The translations under genes and the position numbers were made by a program. Shown here piece by piece: positions 53,101-61,907 of a stretch of 64,000 nt of DNA. The stretch is from Xanthostigma xanthostigma. Its lineage: Eukaryota; Arthropoda; Insecta; Raphidioptera; Raphidiidae. Location: positions 6,944,001-7,008,000 of the forward strand of contig OY754473.1 in assembly GCA_963575645.1 (NCBI GenBank), given 5' to 3'. The notes beneath the pieces were generated by a model. The model had not been told where the DNA came from and did no database searches. It was given only the letters and a program-made list of their open reading frames with translations. Positions within the stretch are counted from its first letter, which is position 1; the number at the start of each line of letters is the position of its first letter.

Positions 53101-53571
53101 CTGAAATAACCAATAATTAAAATTAAGTTTGAGCTGGTTTCCTTGGAGGTAATAAATTACATAAATTGCTGTTGCACTGATTACTAGGAAATATATAGTC
53201 ATTACAAATAATTGAAATAAAACTTTTAATTTTCGTGTCTTGAAGAATTCGTTTTTGTTAAATTTTAATGCGTTGTCAACTGTCTCTATATTTCTACAAA
53301 CTGTAACCATTTTTTGGCTATTAAAAATCGTTAGCGCAATTTCCAAAATTGCAACCAATCCTGCCATGAAATACAAAACTAATTTAGAAATATATGTTTC
53401 TTCAAAAATTGTTTGCATGGTGCCAACAAAAATACATGACATCAAAATTAGTTTATAAACTTTTTGTTTTCTAGAAACTTGTTTCACGTTGGTATCGTTT
53501 AAATTGAAAAATGACAACCCCGTTAAATTGAACAAAGTTTGAAAATAACCAGACAATATAAAAAAACTCAT
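50182..53571 (-). CDS. gustatory receptor gene 10 (subfamily B)
   Basis: Exon 1 is 52935-53571, exon 2 is 51237-51454 and exon 3 is 50182-50457, giving 376 residues. Exon 1 starts MSFFILSGYFQTLFNLTGLS and ends SSFSIIG at an unusual but valid G/GTATGT donor. Exon 2 has LMRAHNQLCDSIHLVSSTFG followed by a distinct loop (PLKRYGNQHSSEI). Exon 3 begins IKLFFVSLSCHSVISEAK and ends TTYFIVLLQWNQLF, with Phe in place of Leu in the signature. Intron 1 holds the second copy of repeat Z with a MITE inside it. No disabling change was seen. Confidence 0.87.
50550..51130 (+). other. unexplained segment with short + frame and poly-A-signal-like end
   Basis: Within intron 2 of gene 10, a plus-strand frame (start about 50637) encodes MASVESSSNNNNNGKQ and continues to KKTRPSYNCLKNAMHV. 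Further right are GTGCTAATAAACTTTGGTGT and TGTATTGTAAATATTTTG, which look like a polyadenylation region or LTR end. I recognise no family. It could be a retrocopy fragment, a solo LTR with part of an internal region, or chance. Confidence 0.3.
51885..52725. repeat. repeat Z, copy 2 (empty site for the 9.3-12.8 kb insertion)
   Basis: This copy matches 9230-9337 joined to 12846-13380, including GTTGAGCCG, CTTATGGAAAATATGTCAA, CATGCAAACGGTACATTTTA and TTAGTCCATTAAGTAAAATA. It lacks the 3.5-kb insertion but has gained a MITE at 52322-52573 that copy 1 lacks. Confidence 0.7.
52322..52573. mobile_element. MITE, TTGGTTGTCTGTAAAG family, reversed, in repeat Z
   Basis: It runs TTGACGCGATAACGTC to TTTACAGACAACCAATTTTT and contains an internal duplication of GCACGAAAAAGTGTAACGTT. 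In copy 1 of repeat Z (near 13215) the flanking sequence is continuous. Confidence 0.65.
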
Positions 53572-54029
53572 TGCAAATAATTCGTTTGTCGTTTTTTAAA
53601 TTCAAGTTAAATATAGGTATCTTAAAATTCCGGTGTCCGTATGTTTGTTATTCTTCTCCTAAACGTCTACAAAAGTGCACTGTGGTATAACTGTCGACAA
53701 AATAGTTGAATTATGGTTTTAATTATTGCGTATTGATTGCGATTTATTTAATTTGAACAATATTTTATGAACGATGGATGTAGACGAAGTGAATTTTTCT
53801 GTAAAACTGAACTATTATCTTAATAATATATTTGATAAATAGGTATTGTAAAATTTATTATGATTTATGACAGCTGTTAGTTATTTTAAAAACATTGTTT
53901 GACTGGTAGTGCGTACAGCAATTATCTAAATGGAGGTTGTGCTTTTCTAATATAATAAAAGTATTGTTTTGACGCAGAATTACGTCTACATTTGTACGTA
54001 TATCTCTCTCACTTTATTGGAAATAGCGG
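53572..54029 (-). other. upstream region of GR gene 10
   Basis: It contains the TCAGT block (53790-53825). Nothing else was recognised. Confidence 0.45.
53790..53825 (-). promoter_or_regulatory. subfamily B upstream block with TCAGT, gene 10
   Basis: The plus strand reads GTGAATTTTTCTGTAAAACT then GAACTATTATCTT. TCAGT lies on the minus strand at 53816-53820, 245 bp upstream of the ATG. Confidence 0.45.
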
Positions 54030-54368
54030 ACCCGCCCGGTTTCACCCGGGTGCAAAATAACGAATGAGGGGGAGGGACAATTCATCTTAGTTTACCGAGA
54101 TTAATGTTGTGTCCAAATTTCATGATGATCGGAGTTACGGTTCAAAATTTTTTGTCAGACGGACAAATTTTGAGTTTAATTTTGCAACATTTTTCATTGA
54201 TGCTCCGCTCCTATTGGTCGTAGCGTGATATTATATAGCCTATAGCCTTCCTCGATTAATGGACTATCCAACAACAAAAATTTTTTTCAATTTGAACCAG
54301 TAGTTCCTGAGATTAGCACGTTCAACCAAACAAACAAACTCTTCAGCTTTATATTATATTAGTATAGA
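54030..54368 (-). mobile_element. GCTGAAGAGTTTGTTTGTTT repeat, short form (reversed), copy 2
   Basis: GGTTTCACCCGGGTGCAAAA through ATAGCCTTCCTCGATTAATG to CAACCAAACAAACAAACTCT matches 40342-40692. It sits between gene 10 and the exon-1 relic. Confidence 0.6.
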
Positions 54369-54504
54369 TTGCTATTCAACTTTCAAAAAACAAAGATACA
54401 ATGACTTGGAAGTCAAAGAATAAATTCTTATTTGATATTTTTAAATCACGTATATTTAGTTTGCTTAGTTTAAAAAAAACGAAAATTGGTACCACAAATC
54501 AGTT

Positions 54505-54904
54505 TTAAATTTCGTTTATCTGTTGTATTGAAATATATTGTAACAAAACACCACTAGAGACGGCAAAAGTGCGCGTATTGTTGTCTCCGATATAACAGTC
54601 GGAGGCAACAATACTCGCATTTTGACAAACTGTAACCATTTTTGAGCTGTTCAAAATCGTGACCAAAATTGATAAAATTGAAACTAGTTCTGTACAAAAA
54701 TATTCAATTTTGTCGAGAAATGAAACCGTTGCTTCAAAACTTGTCCCAGTAGCGGCCAGAAAAATACATGACATTAAAGTAATTTTATAGAACGTTTCTT
54801 TTCTAGATATTTTTTTTAGTTTGTTGCCATTGTTGCTAAAAAAATGACAATGCAATCACGTTAAATAGTGTTTGAAAACTACCGGAGAATATAAGAAAAG
54901 ACAT
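54505..54904 (-). pseudogene. relic of a subfamily B gustatory receptor exon 1
   Basis: Starting at 54904 the frame reads MSFLIFSGSFQTLF, clearly an exon 1 start. An extra base in the A run at 54838-54844 then shifts the frame. The next frame continues NNGNKLKKISRKETFYKI through the TM1-TM2 region to MVTVCQNA (near 54615). There homology breaks at a small palindrome (TTGTTGCCTCCGA/TCGGAGACAACAA). Only LLQYISI and NEI of the TM4 region remain before a stop at 54505. No exon 2 or exon 3 was found nearby. It is closest in wording to genes 10 and 11. Confidence 0.75.
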
Positions 54905-54962
54905 TTTTTTTTACTCAAAAAAAACTGTTTTTAATTGTATAGTCATTATTATTACTTACCTT

Positions 54963-55381
54963 ATTAATAATAATGCGTTTAACGTCCGTTTCTCGACTTT
55001 ATGTCATAACAGACGCCATTCGCACCATTACTATTTTTTTCTACCACACTTCCCGTTATTTTCTACAATTTTTAAACTTCAACTTAATTAATAACAATGG
55101 ACGAATGAAGGAATTTTTAGGAAATTAGGATAAGGTAGGCAAATTTTGAGCATAGGAATAATCGGCCATGGCCTTGAATAAGGAACCATCTCGATATTTA
55201 TCTGGAATTGTTGAGGGAAACCATGGAAAACCTCAACAAGATGGCCGGTACAGGAATTACCGTTTCTCGGCGAAAGGCAGTAGGAAAAAGTCCCAGCCAC
55301 ATCTGCCCCCGCTCGGGATTCGTACCCGGTACTTCCCGAATGCGAGTCTAGTGCTCTCACCGCTACGCCACCCCGCTCGGT
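54963..55381 (-). mobile_element. tRNA-derived SINE, full-length copy upstream of the relic
   Basis: The minus-strand head CGAGCGGGGTGGCGTAGCGG, the GAATCCCGAGCGG segment, the body and a short ATT tail match 25398-25829. The frames at 55088-55399 (minus) and 55168-55407 (plus) are frames through the SINE. Confidence 0.7.
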
Positions 55382-55399
55382 CAACCTTATTAAAAACAT

Positions 55400-56530
55400 A
55401 TTTATAGTATTTAGTACTTACCTATTTTAATGAGTTGTATTTCAACAACTTTTCGTGAATATAACCAAAGTTGCTGAGCGCGTAATTTATGTAAAAAAAA
55501 TTGTATATTTTTTTAAGAGCGTAGCTTCAACAATTTAATTTTTCTTTTATTATATTCGTTTTGTTGTCAATCAATCTATCTGTAATCTTTTTATTTATAT
55601 ATTGTTTTTAATTTATTTTTTCCTTTTTTATTTTATTCGTATTGGGGTGATTTTCTTCTATCTACTTATTTTTATCACAAGAGCTGCAAGGGTCATATGA
55701 ATTTTGCGTTTAGGATTTAATTTTTTAATATTATTATTGGAATTTTTCTCAGCTTATATTATTTGATATAGTTTTAAATTTTTCAACATCTGACACGATT
55801 TTATTTTTGAATGATAACTTCATGATCTGTAACCACGCAAGTCGAAATATTTTATTCAAATCTTATTTCTATATTGTTCCATCAACATTAACAAATACCG
55901 AATTGAAAACTTTCATTTCAAAATCGATAAAAATATTTATTTACATTTTATAGCTATAAAAATATCGTTGTCATTTCTTCTACTATCTGATCTTTTTCTA
56001 TAAAACAAGGGATAATTATCTATAAGTGCAGTATATAAAAAAAAGGCAAACAGTTAGTCGCGATGCTAAACCGTGCAGACAAAATAGTGTATTTAAATGA
56101 GTCGAATAGGACGATTTGAGAAATTGAATTCCCAAATACACACCCGAAATTATTAGAACTAAATATACAGTCTACTATTTTTAAAATAATACAAAATTGT
56201 ACATGATGTGAAAAATCGAAATGATGTTTTCTTACTCCTAGGTCCCGTCATACGACCAATGTCAATAGTGCTTATGTCATTATACTATGCACCTGCAGAA
56301 AATAGACTAGAAATTAGATAAGTATAGTGCATACCATATTATTATCTGAATGTCATTAAAAACACAATGAGTATACCAATTAAGCTCACAGGAAGATTGA
56401 ACGGTAATTTGAGCTTCTTTAGTGTCCTTACAATTACCCCTAAAAATATGAGGGTCTTAAAAAAATCCCATTCTACATTTTATCCCTCCAAATTTAGGGA
56501 AAAACCCTGATTTTATTGATTTTTTTACGT
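55400..56530. other. intergenic, nothing recognised
   Basis: This is AT-rich sequence between the relic and gene 11. I found no receptor exon, repeat family or convincing reading frame in it. Confidence 0.45.
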
Positions 56531-59500
56531 TTAAAAGTTTTGTTTCCATTGCAATAACACAATAAGATAAGTTGTACCCACGGATAACATTGATAAAACT
56601 AAGCCCGAATGAATCCTGAAAAATCCACACGCTGAAATATTGACGTCTCTGTGAAAAACTTGGTCCGAAAGTAGCTTCAAGTATTCTCTGGTCGTTTTAT
56701 CGTAACTCGCCGGCAATTCATACAACAATTTATCTGCTATTGTTGAGGTTAGTTTTGCTTCAGTGATCAGCGAAGTGCAACTCATAGACAGGAAATGCAC
56801 TTTTATCTGGAAAATTCACTAACTTACTTACGACATCTGCTAATAGAAATTTTATAGTACGCGCCACGGATCTAAAAGGTTCTGAAGCTAGTCGCAAACT
56901 GCGTCGCAAAGGCACATTTTAGAGTCGTTGATACTCCCACCACCTCCCAGCTATACCTGCGCGGAACGTGCGCTCGTCGGTGATTGGCCGTGATCGCTCG
57001 TTGACTTTGTTACTTGTCGCTTTCCTGCTTTAAAGTACAGTCGAGTACGCTACTGAAAGTTGTTATCGCTATGTTAGTTTCGTTGAGTTGCGAGTTTGTA
57101 GTTTTTCAACAGACTGTACAAGCTCAAGCCTGCATTCGTATCTAACTTCCGAGCCTTTTAGATTCGTGGCGCGTACTATAACCTTAAAAACATTACATTT
57201 TACACCTGTCAGAGGGGCCCACATAACACGAGAATACTTTTTTTTTAGAGCTAGAACTATTTCGATTCTTAGACTTAATTCTGAATAAAAATTATATTTT
57301 TATACAGAACTTTATTATCAAAATTGAGATGAGATTTCTTCTGAATTTAATATTATTAAAAATAAAAGAATTTTTTAAAGTGAAACAAACATATTAAAAC
57401 AAGGCAATATTAATAAAAGCTGAGATCCTGCGTTATGAACTAAAACAACAAAACGAGAACAATTAGGGCACCAAAGAGTTAATTCCGGTGCTGTCTAAGC
57501 TATTCTCTAAGTTTATTGTAAATAACTTTGCTCTTCTATCGAAACAATGTTTTAAACTTCCCGCTATAAAAAAAAAATTTCCAAAATCGGGAAGTTATTG
57601 GTTTCACCCTGATTTTCGAAAATTGAGTTTTCGCCAGATCTCGACGTTTTGAGGTCCTAGGAAGCTATTGAAACTATTTTGACGATGATGTCCGTAGGGC
57701 TGTATGTGTGTGTGTGTGTATGTAAAACTTTATATCTTTTGAACGGAGTGTCCGACTGAAACGCGATTTGCGGCATCTGACGTGATCTTGGCGAACTTAG
57801 ACTTCCTGAAAATTGGAAATGATTCGGTCCAAAAAATTTTGAGAAATCTTAAAAAAACAAGTTTCAAAAATTTTTAAAAATTTGTTTTTGTAAAATATTT
57901 TCTAAACTACTAAACCGATTAATTCCAAAATCTAATCAGCTCTTCTCCTTCACAAACTGCGTCGATTTCCACAAACTGCATCAAAATCGGTTCATTTGTT
58001 CATGAGATACCGTGAACGAAAATTTCGTAACAAAGTGCTTTTTTTTGAGCTCGAAGAGCTAAAAAATAAGCTTCTTGCTATATTTTATATATTTTTGAGC
58101 GTTTTGAACTCGAAAATAGCGGGAAGTTACAGGGATGGCCTGCAGGGTCAAACTTCTTTTCAAATTTTTTTTTATAAATTATACACTTACTAACAAAGAT
58201 AGGGCCCATAGACACCCTACAACTGTTACAATTTGCAGCTTTTCTGATAGCTCGTGCTTGGCGTAAGTCAACGGCCAATAGACATCCGACAAAACAGTGA
58301 AGAAAACTTGAATAATGATAAACAACAGATCGAAGCCAAATGTCGAATTCATCAAGTGGATGCTGTCACAGAGTTGGTCATGGGCTCTCATCAACACTGA
58401 AAGAGTAAAAAAACAAGTTCTTTTAAGTGCGATACGCCTCCGATAAAGCAGGATTATTTTTTAATGAAATGAATTATTTTGTACAAATAATAAAATCTAC
58501 AAAATATTTTCTCTCTTGACGATCGTTTCGGATAATCACATCTTCAGGAGTACAGACATAAGACATATTATGTCTGTACTCCTAAAGATGGACTGATCGT
58601 CGAGAGAGAAAATATTTTGTAGAATTTTCGGGCTTTTTTATTATTTGTTCTACCAAGTGCCGAGCGAAAAATCAGTGTAAATTATATCGGAATTATGTCG
58701 GAAGTGAAAAAAAAATATCGATGTATCGATATATCGGTCAAATTTTTAAAAGATTTTGCGTTTTTAAAATAATAGTGTATTTAGCTTAATATTATCAATG
58801 GTAATTTTTATACAAAATGTACAAAAATCTAAAAAAAAATGAAGGTATTTTTACCAGTACCTATTTCTTTACGGTTTTGTATTCTAGTAACTTTAGTTAC
58901 ATAAATAAAAAAAATATATCGTTTTTGATACAATTTTTGATATTGGATATTTTGTAACGATATATCGGATCAAAATATATCGGCTAAAAATATCGATGTT
59001 TTGAATTAAAAATATCGATACATCGATAATATATCATTACATTTTCAACATATCCCTAATCGGAAGAACTTACCGGAAATAGATAATGTTTCCGAATTCG
59101 GAATTTTATTACTTACGGTAATAAACATTTTATTTTTAATTTTCGGATAAATAAACGTCTTTTCAAGTGTTTTATTAAGTACTTTAAACCGTCGTTCAAT
59201 TTCGTACAAAATTTGTATAAATTGAAAAATCGTTATTATTGAAATGTACAAAAGCAACCACTGAACGAACAAATTTTTTGATATAATTTCTTCCAATATA
59301 TACCCTATTAAGTTGTTTATTACTGCCATAACGAAATAATAACCCGTCATCATATATAATTGAATTAAAATTTTGTATTTTCGCGTCTTATAATATTCTT
59401 CTTTGTTGAATTTTAAAGTTCTGTCAACTGTGTCGACATTCTGATTAATTGTGACCATTTTTGTGCTGTTAAAAATTGTGTTCGCGACTTCAAAAATTGA

Positions 59501-59722
59501 CACAAACACTCCATAAAACAGTTGTATCTTGTCAAATATAGAGCCTGTGTCTTCAAAACTTGCCCAAATTGTGACAAGAAAAATACATAATATAAAAGTT
59601 ATTTTATAGACACTTTGTTTTCTAGATATTTTATTTATTTTATTATCACTTCCGTTACAAAATGATAGTCCCATTGCGTTGAAAAGTGTTTGGAAACTAC
59701 CGGAAAATATAACAAAAGTCAT
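56531..59722 (-). CDS. gustatory receptor gene 11 (subfamily B)
   Basis: Exon 1 is 59074-59722, exon 2 is 58191-58396 and exon 3 is 56531-56806, giving 376 residues. The start MTFVIFSGSFQTLFNAMGLS aligns with genes 7-10; an upstream in-frame ATG at 59752 would add 10 residues. Exon 1 is 12 nt longer than in genes 7-10. Exon 2 is the shortest in the array (206 nt), with a reduced loop between TM5 and TM6 (KHELSEKLQI). Exon 3 begins IKVHFLSMSCTSLITEAK and ends TTYLIVLLQWKQNF. A block of TATCGAT-rich sequence lies in intron 1 beside the donor. No disabling change was seen. Confidence 0.87.
56850..57181. mobile_element. MITE, TTATAGTACGCGCCACG ends
   Basis: The ends TTATAGTACGCGCCACGGAT..AAAAGGTTC and GAGCCTTTTAGATTCGTGGC..GTACTATAA are inverted repeats of about 30 bp. 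The interior is GC-richer than the intron of gene 11 that contains it. The + frame at 57088-57288 is not a gene. Confidence 0.6.
57550..58160. mobile_element. ACTTCCCGCT-ended element, reversed relative of 29484-30594
   Basis: The ends AACTTCCCGCTATAAAA and AATAGCGGGAAGTTACAG match the nested element at 29484-30594 in reverse. The flank GGATGGCCTGCAGGGTCAAA is also the reverse complement of sequence beside the other copy, so the moved unit may include it. Only one 157-bp unit is present. It lies in intron 2 of gene 11. Confidence 0.6.
58470..58650. mobile_element. hairpin MITE, CTACAAAATATTTTCTCTC arms
   Basis: The arms CTACAAAATATTTTCTCTCT and GAGAGAAAATATTTTGTAGA enclose a second stem, GGAGTACAGACATAA/TTATGTCTGTACTCC. 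The whole forms one long hairpin in intron 1 of gene 11. Confidence 0.65.
58700..59045. repeat. TATCGAT-rich repeat block in gene 11 intron 1
   Basis: Motifs such as AATATCGATGTATCGATATA and its reverse complement recur at both ends (58715-58740 and 58975-59035). This suggests an element with degenerate inverted ends. It stops about 30 bases from the exon 1 boundary. Confidence 0.45.
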
Positions 59723-60271
59723 CGTGAATAATTTACATAAAAAAACTAGCATTTATTAAGAACTTAACTTGACAAATTTTTTAATGGCAATTTGCCCTAA
59801 ATTTACACACACGTTTAATACGGACATACGCCAATTGTCTCAGTTGTCGAGCGTCTATGATCCACGATATCTGCCTACAAGGGCTATAGTAATTTAGGAT
59901 TCAGCAAACCACTGTTTTTAGCGACACAGGAAGTTGTGTTTCATCATCACGAAATACTGAAAACAATTTTAATCGAAAATTAAAAAGTACGTTTTGGAAA
60001 ATAAATAACTATACGACTGTAAAATTCAAACCGTTATTGAAATATTCAATTCAAAAACAAGTTATAATTCATTCTTACTATTTTATTATTTATTAATTGT
60101 GATACAATTCTTCATTTCAATAATGTAATGAACAAGTAAACGTAATAAATTATTGATTTAATTATTATAGAAAGCACTCCAAAGACAACATAAATTCATA
60201 ATGCAGGATACTAAATGACAAAAAAAAATTGCACTCCGGGAGTGCCGGCAGAAGTGAAAACTTGAATATTA
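59723..60271 (-). other. upstream region of GR gene 11
   Basis: It contains the GTCGAGCGTCTAT motif at 59841-59867. The subfamily B TCAGT block of genes 7-10 is not evident here. No gene was seen. Confidence 0.45.
59841..59867 (-). promoter_or_regulatory. GTCGAGCGTCTAT upstream motif, gene 11
   Basis: CAGTTGTCGAGCGTCTATGA lies about 118 bp upstream of the gene 11 ATG and matches the motif upstream of gene 6 (33381-33406). A weaker copy is at 60601-60626. The role is inferred only. Confidence 0.35.
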
Positions 60272-60440
60272 ACGTCTTACGAATTTTCGATCAGGTCACG
60301 TGTCCTGACGCGAGTTTAACATGTTTTACCCATTACAAAAAAAGTGTACAAAAGTTTTCGTCTTACGAATTTTCGATCAGGTCACGTGTCCTGACGCGAG
60401 TTTAACATTTTTTACCCATTATAAACAAAAAAGTGTACAA
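60272..60440. repeat. tandem duplication, two units of about 86 bp
   Basis: CGTCTTACGAATTTTCGATC and GGTCACGTGTCCTGACGCGA occur twice (60271 and 60358) with only small differences. Flanking AGTGAAAACTT and AAGTTTTCACT stretches (60253 and 60450) suggest that the duplication sits inside a small inverted-repeat element. The + frame at 60321-60536 is not a gene. Confidence 0.6.
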
Positions 60441-60769
60441 CGCCGCCAAAGAAGTTTTCACTTCAAAAAAATGTGGACAAGCTCCGGAAGCGAGCTCTCA
60501 CGCAAAAATATTAAAAAAAAAAAATGCTTGAGATAGAGCTAAAAACAAATTCTTTAATGTTAGATACTTATTGTCTGGTAGTTAAGACAACAATAACCTC
60601 TGTTGTCAAGCGTCTGTAATTTACAAGTAGACAAGTAATCATAGTGATTTTATAAGCACTGTTTCTAATCACTAATGTTTAACATAGCACTTTACTAAGC
60701 AGAATAAAACACAAACATAAATGATTACCCAGAGTGCTTATTTTGCTAAGCACGTGGTAATCAAAATCA

Positions 60770-61365
60770 TATAATTATATTAATACGTTAAGGTTAAGAT
60801 GTTTGTCTCCCTTTTTAGAAAAAAACCTCACAATTCTGCACATAAATTAGGTATATATCATTTTACAGATAATTGCTTGCTCTACTGACATCGACAACTA
60901 AAAAATTTATTATTGCTTTTGTTTTTGTAAATTAATTAATTAACAGCAACGCTGAACAACGTCTGCCATCTGACGGTTTTAATTTTGAAACAACGTCAAC
61001 ACTTCGATCTGTCATCTGACCTTCATATTGTAAATACTGCATACTGCCATCTGACGGCTTTAATTTTGAAACAGCGAGCAACGCTGAACAACGTCACAGC
61101 AATGCTGCATTATGCCATCTGACGGCTTAGTTCAACGCTTTTGCTACTTGCGCCTCTATATGACAATTTTAGTAAAATATTTCTTCGATCTGTCATCTGA
61201 GCTTCATATTGTAATACAACAAAAAGAAGAACATTATAAGCAGTGTGCAAAATTAGAAACGAATTGAATACCTGCAATCATATTTAAAAAATAATTTTGT
61301 AAAGTAATAATTATTATACTTATTTAGTGCGAATAATTCGCACAGGTCACACTAGTGTTACAATA
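60770..61365. repeat. 600-bp repeat with CCATCTGACGGCTTT motifs, copy 2
   Basis: It closely matches 16680-17292, in the same orientation, between genes 11 and 12. Small indels distinguish the copies (for example, the run of AATACAACAGACAC in copy 1 is altered here). Confidence 0.65.
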
Positions 61366-61369
61366 TTTT

Positions 61370-61800
61370 TTTTGTTTTAAGGTCATTGAATCCAAAAAGA
61401 GTTGATTTGTTATTTTGTGAAAACGATAGAGGTCAAGCGGATCGAAACAAAATTTTGATAGGAAATTTAACATAAAAATAAAAAGAGCCGTATTGTTTTT
61501 AAGGTGAATCGGCGCATGCTCAGAAGATTTATGTGCTATAACGTTGTTTTTCGTATTACATTGACATGCTTTTCATAATGGTCTGACCGTCTGTTCTTTT
61601 TGAAGAAAGTTTTCTAAAAAATGTTTTATGCGATCTTCATAATTCCGTAAATATTTTAAAAAGAAAAAAAAACTTTATTTTTGTCTGAAGATCTGTTAAA
61701 AAGGAATAAGGTATGTAACCAACAAGCATGCTTTGGTTAATGTGAAACCATATTATGTAACCGGAAACAAACATCATAATATTAATTACTTGAGTCACCG
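61370..61800. repeat. repeat Q, continuous copy
   Basis: It matches 29130-29483 joined to 30595-30780 (GGCGCATGC..., GCATGCTTTG...ATATTATGTAA) without the nested element. It therefore acts as the empty-site comparison, although it is more diverged. Confidence 0.55.
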
Positions 61801-61907
61801 CAGGCGCTAATAAAAAATTTATTTTATTTATTATAAATCAAATGTTAGTATTTTTTTTTTTAAAGTAGGAATGATCCTTTCTTCCAATTTGTTGAATTTT
61901 TTTGCTC

